Of a DNA stretch of 64,000 nucleotides, positions 22,129-33,173 are shown one piece after another; positions within the stretch are counted from its first letter, which is position 1, and each line of letters opens with the position of its first letter. The notes under the pieces were generated by a model. The model saw only the letters and a program-made list of their open reading frames with translations, was not told where the DNA came from and did not search any database. This DNA is from Rhynchopus euleeides (lineage: Eukaryota; Euglenozoa; Diplonemea; Diplonemida; Diplonemidae): positions 992,001 to 1,056,000 of the forward strand of contig OY723261.1 of assembly GCA_963210315.1 (NCBI GenBank). Direction: 5' to 3'. Both the position numbers and the translations under genes were made by a program.

Positions 22129-22796
22129 TCTCCCATGAGTCTCAACTAGCGGGAGTCTGAGCGTAAACTAGCTGGAAAATAGACTCCCGTCTCCAGTACA
22201 GACTGCAGTCTTAGACTCCCTCTTAGACATGGTGGCTGGAGTCCACCATGTGTGCACCTTCAAAACAGAAGAGACCTGCATGACGAGGGCATCACCACCC
22301 ACCGGGCCACCCGCTAGGTCCATTTTTTCTTCTCCGCTTCTCTGCCTTCTTTGGACTATTTGGGCTCTGTGCGGATCACGATGGGGTCACTTTCTATTTT
22401 TTTATGGCGTTTTTTCTGACTGTTTTACTGTCCCAAAGTCACAAAAAAACCGCCAAAAATGAGACCGACCTTTTTTTTTTTCCAGAAAACCGGGAACCGG
22501 GAAACCCTGGTTTTGAAAACCGGAAAACCAGACCTATCTTATCCCCTGATTTCAGGCATATACATGTATTATACATGTATAATAGTTGACATGCAAGTAT
22601 TATACATGTATAATACATGTAAAAATCAGTATTTTTACATGTAAAATTTACAAGATCCCACCGTGAAGCCCGTACAAAACCAAAATTTTCGGCATACCAT
22701 CAGAGCCGCCCTAATACCTGATCTGACCCGAAAATCCGACCCATACCCCCCCGGAAACTGTCTGGGGCCCACTTGTGACACCTGATACGCACTTTT

Positions 22797-23216
22797 GTGA
22801 TGATTTTTTGGGGTCCTAAAAAATGTACCTCAGTTTCGTACCTTGCCTTTGTACCTGAACCACTCCCGACCGCATTATTTCGTTCTTTGCAAGGGAAGGG
22901 TGTCACTACGCTCACTCAGCACGCCGAGCAACACATGCCGCGTGCCCAGGGCCTCGCAGAGGTGTCAGATGCTGCTGCAGAGGAGTACCTTGCTCGAAAG
23001 ACGCTCGCCAAACGGGAGATGTGCGGGGTCTCGGCAGAGAGCGTTGTGGCAGACCTGCGTAAAAAGAAAACGGCACACGACATCGGTGAGGCGACATTAT
23101 TTCGGGCGCTCCGTCGGGCTGGGTACATAGGAGAGCGAGTGGGACGTGGTGACGACAGATATATGCAGTGGTGCATCAACTGCACGCACGTGCGGGAAAG
23201 CGGCGTTCCTTGCTAG
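22797..23216 (+). CDS. Short open frame in the outer transposon, possible DNA-binding remnant
   Basis: The open frame starts within the left inverted repeat. From MPRAQGLAEV (22935) it reads 93 residues of protein-like sequence with a possible winged or homeodomain-type helix-turn-helix (ESVVADLRKKK, ATLFRALRRAGYIG). A further plus-strand stretch at about 23696-23952, opening directly after a TTCACAG acceptor, reads AKIDEAKASTTLPTN and continues to a stop in the right repeat, so a spliced element gene is possible. No catalytic triad is visible. Confidence 0.4.
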   Translation: MMIFWGPKKCTSVSYLAFVPEPLPTALFRSLQGKGVTTLTQHAEQHMPRAQGLAEVSDAAAEEYLARKTLAKREMCGVSAESVVADLRKKKTAHDIGEATLFRALRRAGYIGERVGRGDDRYMQWCINCTHVRESGVPC

Positions 23217-23449
23217 CCAAGAAAGATGTCACCTGCACTCCTACTCCTCCCACTCGTCCTGCTCCTACCCCCACACCAACTGATGTGGGCAGTGAGAGTG
23301 ATGGCAGCTCCAGAGCAGCAGATGATCTAGGAAGCAATGAGCGGGTCAGCCGGGCAGACTACCCCAGTCTGTACCGGAAGTACGAAGCGTTGCGGGCCCG
23401 CCACCACCGCCTCCAGGAGAGGACCCGAGGGTTGAGAGTAGGGTTGTAC

Positions 23450-23479
23450 AACGCCAGGGGAGGGTATTCCCCTGGCGTT
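23450..23479. repeat. 12-bp perfect hairpin inside the outer transposon
   Basis: AACGCCAGGGGA pairs with TCCCCTGGCGTT around GGGTAT. Confidence 0.7.
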
Positions 23480-24185
23480 GAGACATCCCTGGCGACCTTG
23501 CGGTCGCACTGTGTGGGGGCTGAGTCGGCAGGCAGATGCCGATCCAATGACCTTGTTGAGTCCCCACATGGTACACTCTCATACGTGTTGTCGAGACTGC
23601 GTGGTGTGCATATCCTGCGGGGCGCAAATTACACAGCACAATCATAACCACTTCGGCTCTCAGGGCGTACAATATCCCAATCGTGCCTTCACAGGCTAAG
23701 ATCGACGAAGCAAAAGCATCTACAACGCTGCCTACTAATGCCGATGCAGCCTCCCAGGCGTACGAAGTACTCACAATGACCCATATGCGATCGAAGTACT
23801 ACACCCAGAAGGTGGCTGAACTCATTCTGCTGACGCAACAACACAACATTCCCACTAATCAGGTCAAGAAAGACCTTGCCGAGGCACTGGGGAAGGCAAC
23901 ATGCGTGCCACCTGAGCCAGAACCACCGCAGAAAAGGCAAAGAACGAAATAATGCGGTCGGGAGTGGTTCAGGTACAAAGGCAAGGTACGAAACTGAGGT
24001 ACATTTTTTAGGACCCCAAAAAATCATCACAAAAGTGCGTATCAGGTGTCACAAGTGGGCCCCAGACAGTTTCCGGGGGGGTATGGGTCGGATTTTCGGG
24101 TCAGATCAGGTATTAGGGCGGTTCTGATGGTATGTTGAAAATTTTGGTTTTCGTACGTTTTTAGGGGGGCTTATGACCCCCCCTA

Positions 24186-24947
24186 GGGGGGGGGGGCAAG
24201 GGGATGGGGAGGAACAGATACAGACCCAATCAGAAAAATACCACACAAAGAAAGGTCACACTCACAGCACAGAGAAAATACACCCCCGCCCTCCCCTACC
24301 CACCACCCCCGTCCCCCATCCCGGTGCCTGAACTGGAGAGACTTTCAACCACCGCCTCCTCAAGGCGCAGGCTCTCAGACTCGGGCACCACCTGAACATG
24401 ACCAAACCCGACCCCGATCACCACAGCAGGCATTCTGCGAACGAGCGATATTTTTTTCCACCACCCCTTCCTCCAGGGAGGTGTCTTGCAATGAGAGAGA
24501 TTTTGCATCTGGTGGTCACACCACTCACCTTGCCCAGGTCCAGGCCGCACAAGCTAGCCCCACCCCCTCCTCCAGGGGGGGGGGAGCCACATCCAATCTT
24601 TTGAACAAATCTTGAATGATTTTCACTGCCTCCATACACACACAGCATGCTGCAGCAACAACCTATCCGGACACCACGTGGACCACTCTTAATGCCTCGT
24701 TCCTTCCGGACCCCTCATCCTATGATACGCCCACCCCCCCCCCCCCCTTCCCCAGCTAGTTCTCCATCAGGCACTCCAGAGGGAGTGCACCTCAGCAGCT
24801 AAGTCCCAGGCATGACGACTTTGCCCCCCCTCCCCCCTCCCCCCTCCCAACCAGGCTTTTTGTTAACCACTACAGAAATATATATCCTGGCCTGAAGACG
24901 CTACGCCATGCCCACCCCATCCCGCAACCCCCCGTCTGAGTCCACTA
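24186..24947. other. Intergenic stretch downstream of CK1
   Basis: About 0.75 kb, with a G run right next to the transposon end and C runs near 24730-24748 and 24823-24848. No gene. Confidence 0.5.
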
Positions 24948-25973
24948 TCAGGGGTAGACACCGTGCCTCGCCCAGATATATTGAGAGTAATCAACTGCGC
25001 CATAGATCCGGAGGTAGTCTTCCCGGAAGAGGTGCCTGCAGTAGTCATAGTCGACGTCCTGCATGAATTCGAGGGTTTTGACGTACTGCAGGTAGGACCG
25101 GAAAGATGTCGGGAAGCCTTCGCAGAGGGTGACAGCAGAGGTTGATTCCTTGCTGGTGTGGATGAGCTCGTTCCGCTTCTGCTTGGACACATTGCTGCCC
25201 ACGCCCTGCCACGGGAGGCGGCCCCTCAGGAAGTAAAGCAGCATGTAGGCAATGCTCTCCATGTCGTCACGCCTGCTCGCCTCATACCCTCTGTGGATGT
25301 TCAGACCCACATACCGCGCGGTGCCGATCAGACTCCGACCAATGCGGAAGGTCTGGTGCTTCCCCTCCTGGTGGTATTTCTTGCTCAGCCCAAAGTCGAT
25401 GATGTACACCTTGTGGGCTGCCTCGCCCCTGCCGAGGAGGAAGTTGTGCGGCTTGATGTCTTTGTGAATCACACCCGACTCGTGCACCTGCTGGATGGTG
25501 TCGATGATCAGGGGGGCGAGCATCAGAACCGTCTTCGCATCGAAGCTCTTGTTGCACTTCTGGAAGATGTCCTCCAGAGACGGCCCCAGCAGCTCCTGGA
25601 CCAGCACGTTGTAGGGTGGGTCGCTGGTGATGTGGAGTGCGCGTGGGATCAGGAGCTCCTTGCCGACGCTGCGCTTCTCGATGAGCTTCATGATCATGTG
25701 CTCTGACTGCAGCTTGGCGCGAACTGCCTCCGTGTCCTCAACCTTGACGCAGATGTGGCGGCGTGTCGCGATCTCAACCCCCGAGTAGCAGTCCCCGAAG
25801 CTGCCGCTTCCGATGCGGCGCTCAAACTTATACCCATCCAGCACCTTGTGGTGCCACCGCCGCTCGTCGGAGTCGTCGCTACCCGCCTTCTTTCGTCTCC
25901 GCTTCTTGTCTCTCAGCTTGTCATCGTGCGGAGGGGCACTCTCATGCAGGTGCGCTGGGTTGAGTGTCGCCAT
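24948..25973 (-). CDS. Casein kinase 1 family protein kinase
   Basis: Single exon, 341 aa. The kinase domain begins at YKFERRIGSGSFGDCYSG (glycine loop), with the catalytic lysine in ICVKVED, the catalytic loop HKDIKPHN (HRDIKPDN in most CK1; Asp and Asn are kept), IDFGLSKKY (DFG) and the CK1 signature GTARYVGLNIHRGYEASRRD. The domain ends near residue 325 without the long C-terminal tail of CK1 delta/epsilon. A 45-residue basic and acidic N-terminal extension (KLRDKKRRRKK) could be a nuclear signal. CK1 phosphorylates Ser/Thr in primed acidic contexts. A CTCACAG acceptor lies about 45 nt upstream. Confidence 0.95.
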   Translation of the reverse strand: MATLNPAHLHESAPPHDDKLRDKKRRRKKAGSDDSDERRWHHKVLDGYKFERRIGSGSFGDCYSGVEIATRRHICVKVEDTEAVRAKLQSEHMIMKLIEKRSVGKELLIPRALHITSDPPYNVLVQELLGPSLEDIFQKCNKSFDAKTVLMLAPLIIDTIQQVHESGVIHKDIKPHNFLLGRGEAAHKVYIIDFGLSKKYHQEGKHQTFRIGRSLIGTARYVGLNIHRGYEASRRDDMESIAYMLLYFLRGRLPWQGVGSNVSKQKRNELIHTSKESTSAVTLCEGFPTSFRSYLQYVKTLEFMQDVDYDYCRHLFREDYLRIYGAVDYSQYIWARHGVYP

Positions 25974-26395
25974 CGTGAGGATTGCCCTTCCCGGTCAGCA
26001 CCGGGTGGGCTGTCTCTGTGAGCGGGTGTGTTGTGTCAGATGCACACGGAATGACCAGGCCTGAATCCGACAGTTGATGCAAAGAGGGCGGGAGGGGGTA
26101 AGGAGGGGGGCGGGTCGGCGGTTCGCAATTTGCCTTCTGGATTCAGCCTGCTGTTGAGCTATTGAGAAAGCCGCTAACAAACAAGCCACCCGCAGCATGG
26201 GTGGCCGCTAGCACAGAGGTTATTGGGCGTGCTTTTTCTAATTCGTGGAAAGAAAACATAGCAGGGCTGCGCTGGCACCACCCGCACATCTATTCACTGG
26301 TCTACAGCACGCACTGCTGCGTTCGTTCTAATCTGCGCGCAGGCCACGTGGAGGGCCCGGCAGCGTGTGGAGAAGGCTTGCGCCGGGTGGTCACT
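25974..26395. other. Short intergenic region
   Basis: About 0.4 kb between CK1 and the oxygenase gene; nothing beyond leader and 3' flank sequence. Confidence 0.45.
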
Positions 26396-27611
26396 TCACA
26401 GTAAATACTTCTGGATAGGGTCAGTCGAGCACAGCTGGAAGTCGATGTACAGAACCTGTGATGAGGGATGGTGGGAGGCAGTATATCAAATAGCATTGCA
26501 CTCGCCAAGTACACCAGCCAGTATTATGCGGCATCCCAATCCAAATCCCCGATCCAGACTGCCACATACAATGCGGTCTTCGTCACTCCCGTTCGTCGCG
26601 CTGTGGGTGTACGTCGAGTCGAAGATGATTACTTCACCCTCCTCATGGTTCGCCACCTGGTTGTCGACCACCAGGTAGCAGTCCTGTGGAGTGGGTGCGG
26701 TGGTGCAATTCATAGAAGCTGGCTGCCAACAGAGATGTTTGATTTGCGATAAGGTGTCGCGTGGTCAGACCCACACAGGACCACGCCCCCACACAAAGAG
26801 AACAAAGAACGGCCCACACCCAGAAGGGCTCACAGACCCGGGACACACCTGCTTTGACGGGACGATGAGCCCGAGATGGAAAGCCAGTGCGTTGTCGAGG
26901 ACGCCTGCCTGAGAATCGTGGTGGTGATGTGGTGGGTGAAAGCGCAACGGCGAGGTTCGCAGACGGGACTGCACTCTCTGGAATCACGTTTTGCTGGCTT
27001 CATATCCCTGAAGGTGCTCAAAATCATACCTGGTCGCGATGGGGCTTGATTTCGCTGTGCGGCAACATGGCACTGAAACCGCACACCCGTACCATGGCGA
27101 TCTGGTTGATCTGCTGGATCAACTCAGTCGTCTTGGGGCACGTTGCTGCGTTACGTGCAAGAAGACTGCCGTTGTGCATCAATCCGTAGTTGAGCCAGCT
27201 GTAGTTGCGCCCCGTTTTAGTCTGGTAGCTCGGGATCCAGCCCTCCTGCTGCATGTAGTGGTTGATGAACTCATTTGAGTTGCCCCCGACCCACGCACCC
27301 GCAGGGCGGTGGAGGTCGAGCACCTTACGGGTCTTCCACACAGCGGCACACTCCTCGCGGATAGCTTTGAAGTGCTCTTGCAGCGGACGCAGCCGTTCGA
27401 AGCGGTCCAGCGAGTAGAACACAGGGGGGCGCGCAGCAAGGGGCCTTATCACAGGCTCGTCGGATGTGACAAGCCCTGACAACCCGTTCATCATCATTGC
27501 GTTGCCCTGGGCCCGCTCCCGCTTCTTCACCATCTTGCACAGCTTCTGGAAGCCGAGCAACTGTGCGCGCTGCTTGTCGTAATGAGCGTCATTCTGTTGA
27601 GCCACGGGCAT
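26396..27611 (-). CDS. Aspartyl/asparaginyl beta-hydroxylase-like 2-oxoglutarate oxygenase
   Basis: Exons 27611..27030, 26908..26849, 26683..26570 and 26455..26396 join in phase 0 to 271 aa. Donors are GTATGA, GTGTGT and GTATGT; acceptors TTCTCAG, CTCCACAG and CATCACAG. The C-terminal 110 residues follow the family: FSAMLPHSEIKPHRD, FHLGLIVP, NHEEGEVIIFDSTYTHSATN and SDEDRIVLYIDF. His in KPHRD, His in YTHS and Arg in EDRI match the Fe(II) and 2-oxoglutarate ligands of ASPH, so activity is plausible. There is no membrane anchor, so it is likely cytosolic, unlike animal ASPH. The substrate is unknown. The start could be further upstream (in-frame to 27722); 27611 is the first ATG before protein-like sequence. 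Confidence 0.85.
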
Positions 27612-27747
27612 TCGGCCAGACACGGTGCAGCTGTTGCATACCCGCAGGTGCGAAAGGGCACGTCGGTGGGGGTCGTCATCGGCAGCACTACACACATTCC
27701 ACAGAGCCTGTGTGCGTGGCATTCACATTGCGGCTGTTCAGATTGCA

Positions 27748-29072
27748 TCATACCTCTGCAACCGATGCGGCCTGTGAGCACACAGAGGGGATTGACCACT
27801 CAAGTGCATTCTTCATCTTCGGCAGTGCGAAGGGCCTGCACGCAGCAGTGAACTGCCGCAGGTTCATCTTGTCCCCTTCGATGAACATCACAGCCCCACG
27901 GTTCTCATTCTCATTCAGGAACCGGGGCGCTGAGAAAAGCCCGATCACAGTCGGGAAGTTCGTGAGCGGGTTGCGCCGGTACAGCCGGTAACCAGGGTCG
28001 TAGTAGCTGTACTGGTAGTGCCAAGGCCGCCCAGACGAATTGTGCGACTGCCGAGTCACCTGCGGAGCCACGTCGCGACTGTCGGGGAAGGACACACTCC
28101 GAACGATGCAACGGTACTTCTTCTCGGTGATGAAGTTCATGACTGCATTGAAGGAGTAGTTGTACCCAATCCCCTTCTCATAGTTGTGCAGGAAGAGGGC
28201 ATTGCTCTGCAGATCTTCGTCCTCGTCGTCCATGGGGTCCGACCACACGAGATCACAGAGCGTGCTCTGCTTCATCGTGTCCTCCTGCCGCACAAGAGAC
28301 GTGGGGTCATCGGACAGGGAACCGGGTCCGATACCACCGGAGACGCAGAAGTACTCCTCATTGACGACGGCTGCGATGGGGAGCGAACGGAACACACGAG
28401 AGCATTGTGTGTACAGCTCCTCGGGGTCTGCACCAGGAAGGTTCTCGTATCGCCGTGCAAGCTCGTCCTGCAGCAGCACGGAGTGTGCGCGTGGGCTCCA
28501 CTCCGTTTTGCTCTCGCGACGCCCTCTGAGGAGGAACACGCGGTCGGGATATGTGAGCTTCAGAGCCATCAACAGCAGGAGCACCTGGGACGACTGGTGT
28601 CCGCCGTCAATCATGTCCCCGAGGAACACGAGTTTCAGGTCAGGATCAAGAGAGATGCGCTGCGTGTACTGGTTGCAGAATGGCATCTCTGGTGTTGCCT
28701 CGAAGGCAGTTGGCACAGCTGGCGGGGACTGGCCCTTTGGGGCACACAGCACAGTCAGGACATGCAGCAGGTCGTACAGCTGGCCACGCAAGGGGCCCAC
28801 GACACACACCCTCCCACTAATGTCCAGCACATTGGGTTCGCTGTCGAGTGCTGCCTTACCCCAGTTCAACAGCGCGTGGAACACGTCCGTGTCCAGAGGG
28901 CGCTCCTGCAAGGCACACAATCACCAAAGCATGCGGCTCACGGACATACCTCACCGAAGCCAATGTGAAGGGCATGCAGATCAGGCTTGGTGGGCTCCGC
29001 CGGGAGCTTGTTTGTGCCGAACACCTCCTCGCAGGAGATGTATCGTTTCGGCTTCAAATGGTCGCAGACCAT
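27748..29072 (-). CDS. PPP-type phosphatase-fold protein with eroded catalytic motifs (pseudophosphatase)
   Basis: Exons 29072..28950 and 28905..27748 join in phase 0 to 426 aa (donor GTATGT, acceptor TTGCAG). The fold of Ser/Thr phosphatases of the PP1/PP2A/calcineurin family is clear: LVFLGDMIDGGHQS, LLLLMALKLTYPDRVFLLRG, CDLVWSDP and, near the end, GLFSAPRFLNENENRGAVM. But the metal motifs are broken: GDxHG is GPLRG (residues 78-82), GDxxDRG is GDMIDGG, GNHE is GRRE (169-172) and HGG is SGG (230-232). Only one metal-binding Asp remains, so catalysis is unlikely; a scaffolding or regulatory role is inferred. The start follows CTGTGCCAG by 26 nt. The second exon ends with GTA TGA, a donor-like sequence serving as the stop. 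Confidence 0.85.
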
Positions 29073-29321
29073 GGCTGCGACAGTGTACGCTCCTGGCACA
29101 GGTGGTGGGTGGGTGGTCCTTGCAGGACAGGGCATGTGTCTGAGCAGGTCCTTGCAGGTCAGGGCAAAAGAGGCAAGGACAGGGGGGAGGAGTCGGCGGT
29201 TCACTTTCAGTCTTGACTTCACCACAGCTGTATTCAGTGAACAACAAGAAATGGTTCGGCGAAGATACGCGAACACTGTGATTCAGCTGCTGATTGCATC
29301 CAGCATTCCGGGTGTTCAGGC

Positions 29322-31195
29322 TTACTCGGCCTTGGCCGGGGCGGTGGCCAGGAACTCGCTGTGCTCCTGTGTATGGGGTGGGGATGTATGCAGGTGTGGG
29401 AATGCAGGCAGGCAGGCGGTACATAGGCGGTGCAGGAACAGAACAGGCGTGCAAGGGAAGACTGCCACACAACAAGAAGACAGCAGCACATACGGCGTAG
29501 AGGTCCTTCACCAGGCGGGTCTCGGCCCACAGGTCGGGGGTCAGGTAGCCGTACGTCTTGCCGAGGGCCGCGAACACAGCCTTCACGAAGTTACCCATCG
29601 TCTTCGTGGCACCAATGGAGCACGTGAAGCAGTCGTCCACACCGGCGAGCGACAGCAGCTGTGATGTTGAGGTGTGTTGAGGTGAAGGGCAACGGATGCT
29701 GGCTCAGACAGCAGCACACATCATCTGGATACAGGCTGACGTGGGACAACACAACACAGCACAGCGCAACACAACACAAAGGAACTGCACGGATGCTGGT
29801 GCCCAGATGCGTGCAGAGGCGACACAGACGATTCACTTTCCCCACACAGAAGCTGAAAGCCAGAAACATACCCTCTTCGACACCGGGGAGCCGACCAGAC
29901 CGGTACCCTTGGGGGCCGGAATCAGACGCACGCGCACAGACCCGCACTTGCCCGTCACCTGTGTGGTGGTGTGGTGTGTGAATATGAAGTCACGTCAAGA
30001 CAAAGGCAGGATCTTGACGGAACGGAGTGATGACACAAAGACGCGCTTGTCTGAGTTTGTGTCGTGTCGTGTCTCGGGCAGCGAGGTGGCAGACGTGTGT
30101 GCACAACAGCACACCGCTGTGTTATGGCCCCCTTTCGAATAGAAAGTCAACAACAACACAACCAGAACACGGGACCAGTACCTCACCGTCATTCCAATCT
30201 CGACTCAAGGAACGGCACGACTGCCTTTGTCAAGAATTAAACCACAGCTCGTTTGATCGTGCATGCAGGTGACACGTAGGAAATATCCAACTGAAAGAGT
30301 GTTGTCATCATCCAAAGGGCGGGCCGTGAGAGGAACAGCTACGCTACTCAGCAAAGTGTTGTTATACGAACAGAAAGCCGCTCACAAGGCAGGTGCCTTC
30401 GCGAAGAGGAATCCAAGTTGTGTTGATCATCACAGCAGAGAACAGACAATGACCAGGACGGTAGGTCCTCCAGGTGATTCATGGCTATGTGTGCTACATG
30501 TGGTGTACATCTTGCATGGCACACTGTCTTGTGTGTCACAAGAACAACATGTCGTGTCTTGGGCAGCGAGGTGGTAGACGTGTGTGCACAACAGCACACC
30601 GCTGTGTTATGGCCCCCTGTTGAGCTTGCAACATCATCTTGTTGTACCTTCAACAAGATCACACACCACCGGAACAGACACACGTCAAATCAAGTCAACA
30701 ATACTAACCAAACCAAACAAAACATACCTTGCACGGCACGGTGTGGGGCTTCCCAAGCTTGGTACCCCAGTACCCACGACGGATGGGGATCAGCGACAGC
30801 TTCGCCAGGATGATGGCAGAGCGGATCGCGGTGGCCACCTCCTTCGAGCACTTCACGCCCAGACCGATGTGGCCGTCGCTGTCACCCACCACGATGAAAG
30901 CCTTGAAACGAGTGCGCTGACCGGCGCTCGTCTGCTTCTGCACAGGCATGATCTTCATCACCTCGTCCTTCAGGGGCTTGTCCTTCGGGTAGAAGGTGTC
31001 CACGATCTGGTGCTCCTTGATGGGCAGCGAGTGCAGGTAGATCTCCTCCAGCGACTTAACGCGCCCCTCCTTGACCAGACGGCCCAGCTTCGTGATGGGG
31101 TTCCACTCCTCCTCCTTCTTGGGCCCCTGCTTCTGCCCAGGGCGACGGCCACGCCCGAACCCACCCTTGCCAGCCGGCTTCTGTGCGTCAGCCAT
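29322..31195 (-). CDS. RPS2: 40S ribosomal protein S2 (uS5), copy 1
   Basis: Exons 31195..30728, 29958..29872, 29658..29494 and 29366..29322 (phases 0) give 254 aa. Donors are all GTATGT; acceptors end CACAG, CACAG and CACAG. The protein carries the uS5 core: [56 protein letters not shown], and the C-terminal [15 protein letters not shown]. It lines the mRNA entry channel of the 40S subunit. The N-terminal extension is Gly/Arg-rich as in other eukaryotes. Copy 2 at 44368-46248 encodes the same protein and has nearly identical introns, but different flanks. Intron 1 (769 bp) contains a direct repeat. Confidence 0.97.
30066..30134 (-). repeat. Direct repeat in RPS2 intron 1, unit 1
   Basis: About 68 bp (GGGCAGCGAGGTGGCAGACG and following) repeated at 30551-30619 in the same intron with a few differences. 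The same pair occurs in copy 2 near 45075-45143 and 45571-45639. Confidence 0.75.
30551..30619 (-). repeat. Direct repeat in RPS2 intron 1, unit 2
   Basis: Partner of 30066-30134, spaced by about 485 bp. Confidence 0.75.
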
Positions 31196-31539
31196 TGTGA
31201 TGCTGTGTGATGTCCTGTCGGTCTGTCGGTGTGTGTTGCAAACTGAAGAATAAACCCTCACACACAGCAACAGATCAATGCAAAGCCAACGCGGGGGAGC
31301 GGGGCTGACCGCTGCGGATTCTACTGCATGCAAACACAGGAGGTTTGGTGCCTCTGTTTGCGACTCCGGTGCGTACGGCGGGAGCTGTGCCGTGATGTGG
31401 GAAAGCCCACCAGCCCGACCCCCATAGGCGTGGCTGTGGGAGACGAGCCACCGGCTAGCGTCCCGTGCCTGTCATATCTCGCTTGTTCGAGTCGTCTCGG
31501 TGGTTAGTTTGCGTACAAGACACAGATGCGATCTCACAC
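31196..31539. other. Short intergenic region upstream of RPS2 copy 1
   Basis: About 340 bp with the leader of RPS2 (CCGACAG acceptor-like site about 25 nt before the ATG) and the 3' flank of SEC13. Not shared with RPS2 copy 2. Confidence 0.45.
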
Positions 31540-33173
31540 TCACTGCGACAGCTCCTGTGTCGAAACCTGGTGGCGGGGTGGTGGCAGGCTGTGAAGTCGG
31601 CTGCTGCAACACTGCAACATACCTCCTTCCATTCCCCAGGGTTTGCCAGGTTCACATTCTTGTAGACGTAAGCCTTGTGGTCAGAGCAGGACGCCGCAAG
31701 AAGAGACTCCTCCTCGCTCCACGACAGCTTGCGCACTTCTGCTGCGAGCTTGAGCTTCGCCAGAAGCTGCCAGCGAGACTTCTCCCCGGCATCTTTTCTG
31801 AGCCACAGGAAGACTTCGCTTCCGGAACACGACGCGAGCAGGGAGCTCCCGTGGAAGGGCGTGGGGCAGAAGGCCACGTCACGCACCCACTCCTGTGAGT
31901 GGTAGGTAGTGGTGGTGAGAATTCCTTCGCTGAGTTACCATGGATGGGAAACTCAGACATTGGATTGCAATATTTTCGAATTGATGGGGCAGAGGGCTCC
32001 CTGGGGAGGCAGGGGCGTCCTGGAGTCACCAGGAAAAGGCTCTGAGGCGAGCTAACAAAACACAAAGAAAAGGACTGCAGAAGTGTGGGCAGTGAGAGTT
32101 GGGTGAGGCCGGGCTGCATGAACCCCAGACTCCCGCAATTGTTGCAGTTTGTCGTGACAATTTGTTTGTGAGAAGTAAAACGAACACACGATTGTGGGGG
32201 TGCCACCTATCTGGCGTCGCACTGGCACAAGGCATACTGAATACGCACGTGTCCCTTCGGGGAGGACGTCCTGCTCCAGCTCGAAATTTTTGGAGTCGGG
32301 CTTCCGAACCCACACCTTCAGAAGGTTGTCCGCACCGCCTGAAGCCACACGCTGGTAGTTCTGCTGAGACGGCACCTGTTCCCATGCCACGCAGTTCACT
32401 CCAATCTGGTGTGCGTTGGCGATGGTGCTGACCTCCCAAGCGGGCTGGTCAGGGTGGTACGTCAGCACTGTGACGGTGGAGTCGGAGGAGCAGCTTGCAA
32501 GCATCGCCTGGTTGAAGTGCGACGGTGCCCATGCCACTGCGTTGACGGACGATGTATGTCCCGCGTATTCATGAATCTTCTCGTACTTCCCTGTCTGGTG
32601 GTTGCGCTGCGACACCACGACCTTCTGGTCGTAGCCACATGACGCAAGGGGGCTACCGTACCTCGGGTGGCCCCAAGCAACGCACCACACAGGACCCTGG
32701 TGCACGTGCAGTGTATCAACCTCGTAAGGCTGTGCACCGGTCTCAAAGATCTTCACTGTGGAGTCACTGGAGCACGTCGCGAGGTACCGCCCGTAGAAGT
32801 CGTACTGCGCATCGTGCTGTCATGGAAGGAGGTGGATGGGCATGCGGAAGAGTTGCACAAAGTTGCCAGCCCTGCTGAGAAGGGGACTGGAGACTAGAGC
32901 TAAGATTAGTGACGTATTGAGGGAGAAGGGGTTGGCAATTGGTTTCATTACTGATGTGGTCTTTTTCTTCTCGGACTCCTCCAGGATTCCGTGTCGCAGA
33001 TGGCCTGGCATGAGAACCATCACACAGAGGTCGGATGGCATCACTTTGCCAAACCAACAATGACCGTATCCAAAGTAATCCCAAAACATTTCCATCTTCT
33101 GTGCTATCACAAGGAAGGAACATACAACCATGTCAGAGTGCTGCGTGTAGAGAGGGGCTTCAATCGAAGTCAT
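31540..33173 (-). CDS. SEC13: SEC13, COPII coat and nuclear pore WD40 protein
   Basis: Exons 33173..33126, 32816..32238, 31892..31623 and 31566..31540 join in frame to 307 aa, close to human SEC13. Donors GTATGT, GTATGC, GTATGT; acceptors ATGACAG, CTCACAG and CCACCAG. The series of WD blades matches SEC13: [66 protein letters not shown] and [13 protein letters not shown]13 pairs with SEC31 in the COPII cage and sits in the Y-complex of nuclear pores. The six-blade propeller normally gets its seventh blade from the partner. The last exon codes for only eight residues. Confidence 0.93.

Larger units (their letters stand above)
20792..22665. mobile_element. Nested element with 117-bp inverted repeats and palindromic AT-rich array
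   Basis: Ends at 20792-20908 and 22549-22665 are inverted repeats with about one mismatch, beginning CACGGTGGGATCTTGTAAAT. The element is 1,874 bp and lies 14 bp inside the left end of the outer transposon. Comparison with the outer element's uninterrupted right end (TCATAAGCC) shows that AA was duplicated on insertion. CAC termini and a 2-bp duplication would be compatible with a CACTA/CMC-type element, but no transposase is encoded, so the superfamily is unassigned. It contains hairpins at 21416-21440 and 22079-22128. Confidence 0.85.
20776..24185. mobile_element. DNA transposon with about 230-bp inverted repeats, TA-flanked, interrupted by a second element
   Basis: The right inverted repeat (about 23935-24183) is the reverse complement of the left one (20778-20791 plus 22666-22900): GCAAAGAACGAAATAATGCG, GGTACAAAGGCAAGGTACG and CAGATCAGGTATTAGGGC recur inverted. 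The termini read TA-GGGGGGGGTCATAA and TTATGACCCCCCC-TA, so a TA target duplication fits the Tc1/mariner type. It sits in a G-rich tract. Inside are short plus-strand frames (listed separately) and a hairpin at 23450-23479. No complete transposase is recognised, so it is probably non-autonomous. Length without the nested element is about 1.5 kb. Confidence 0.8.

Noticed and set aside
24318-24391. Possible hairpin GGTGCCTGAACTGGAGAG with a later partner
   Set aside because: Too many mismatches and a long loop; likely chance in this composition.
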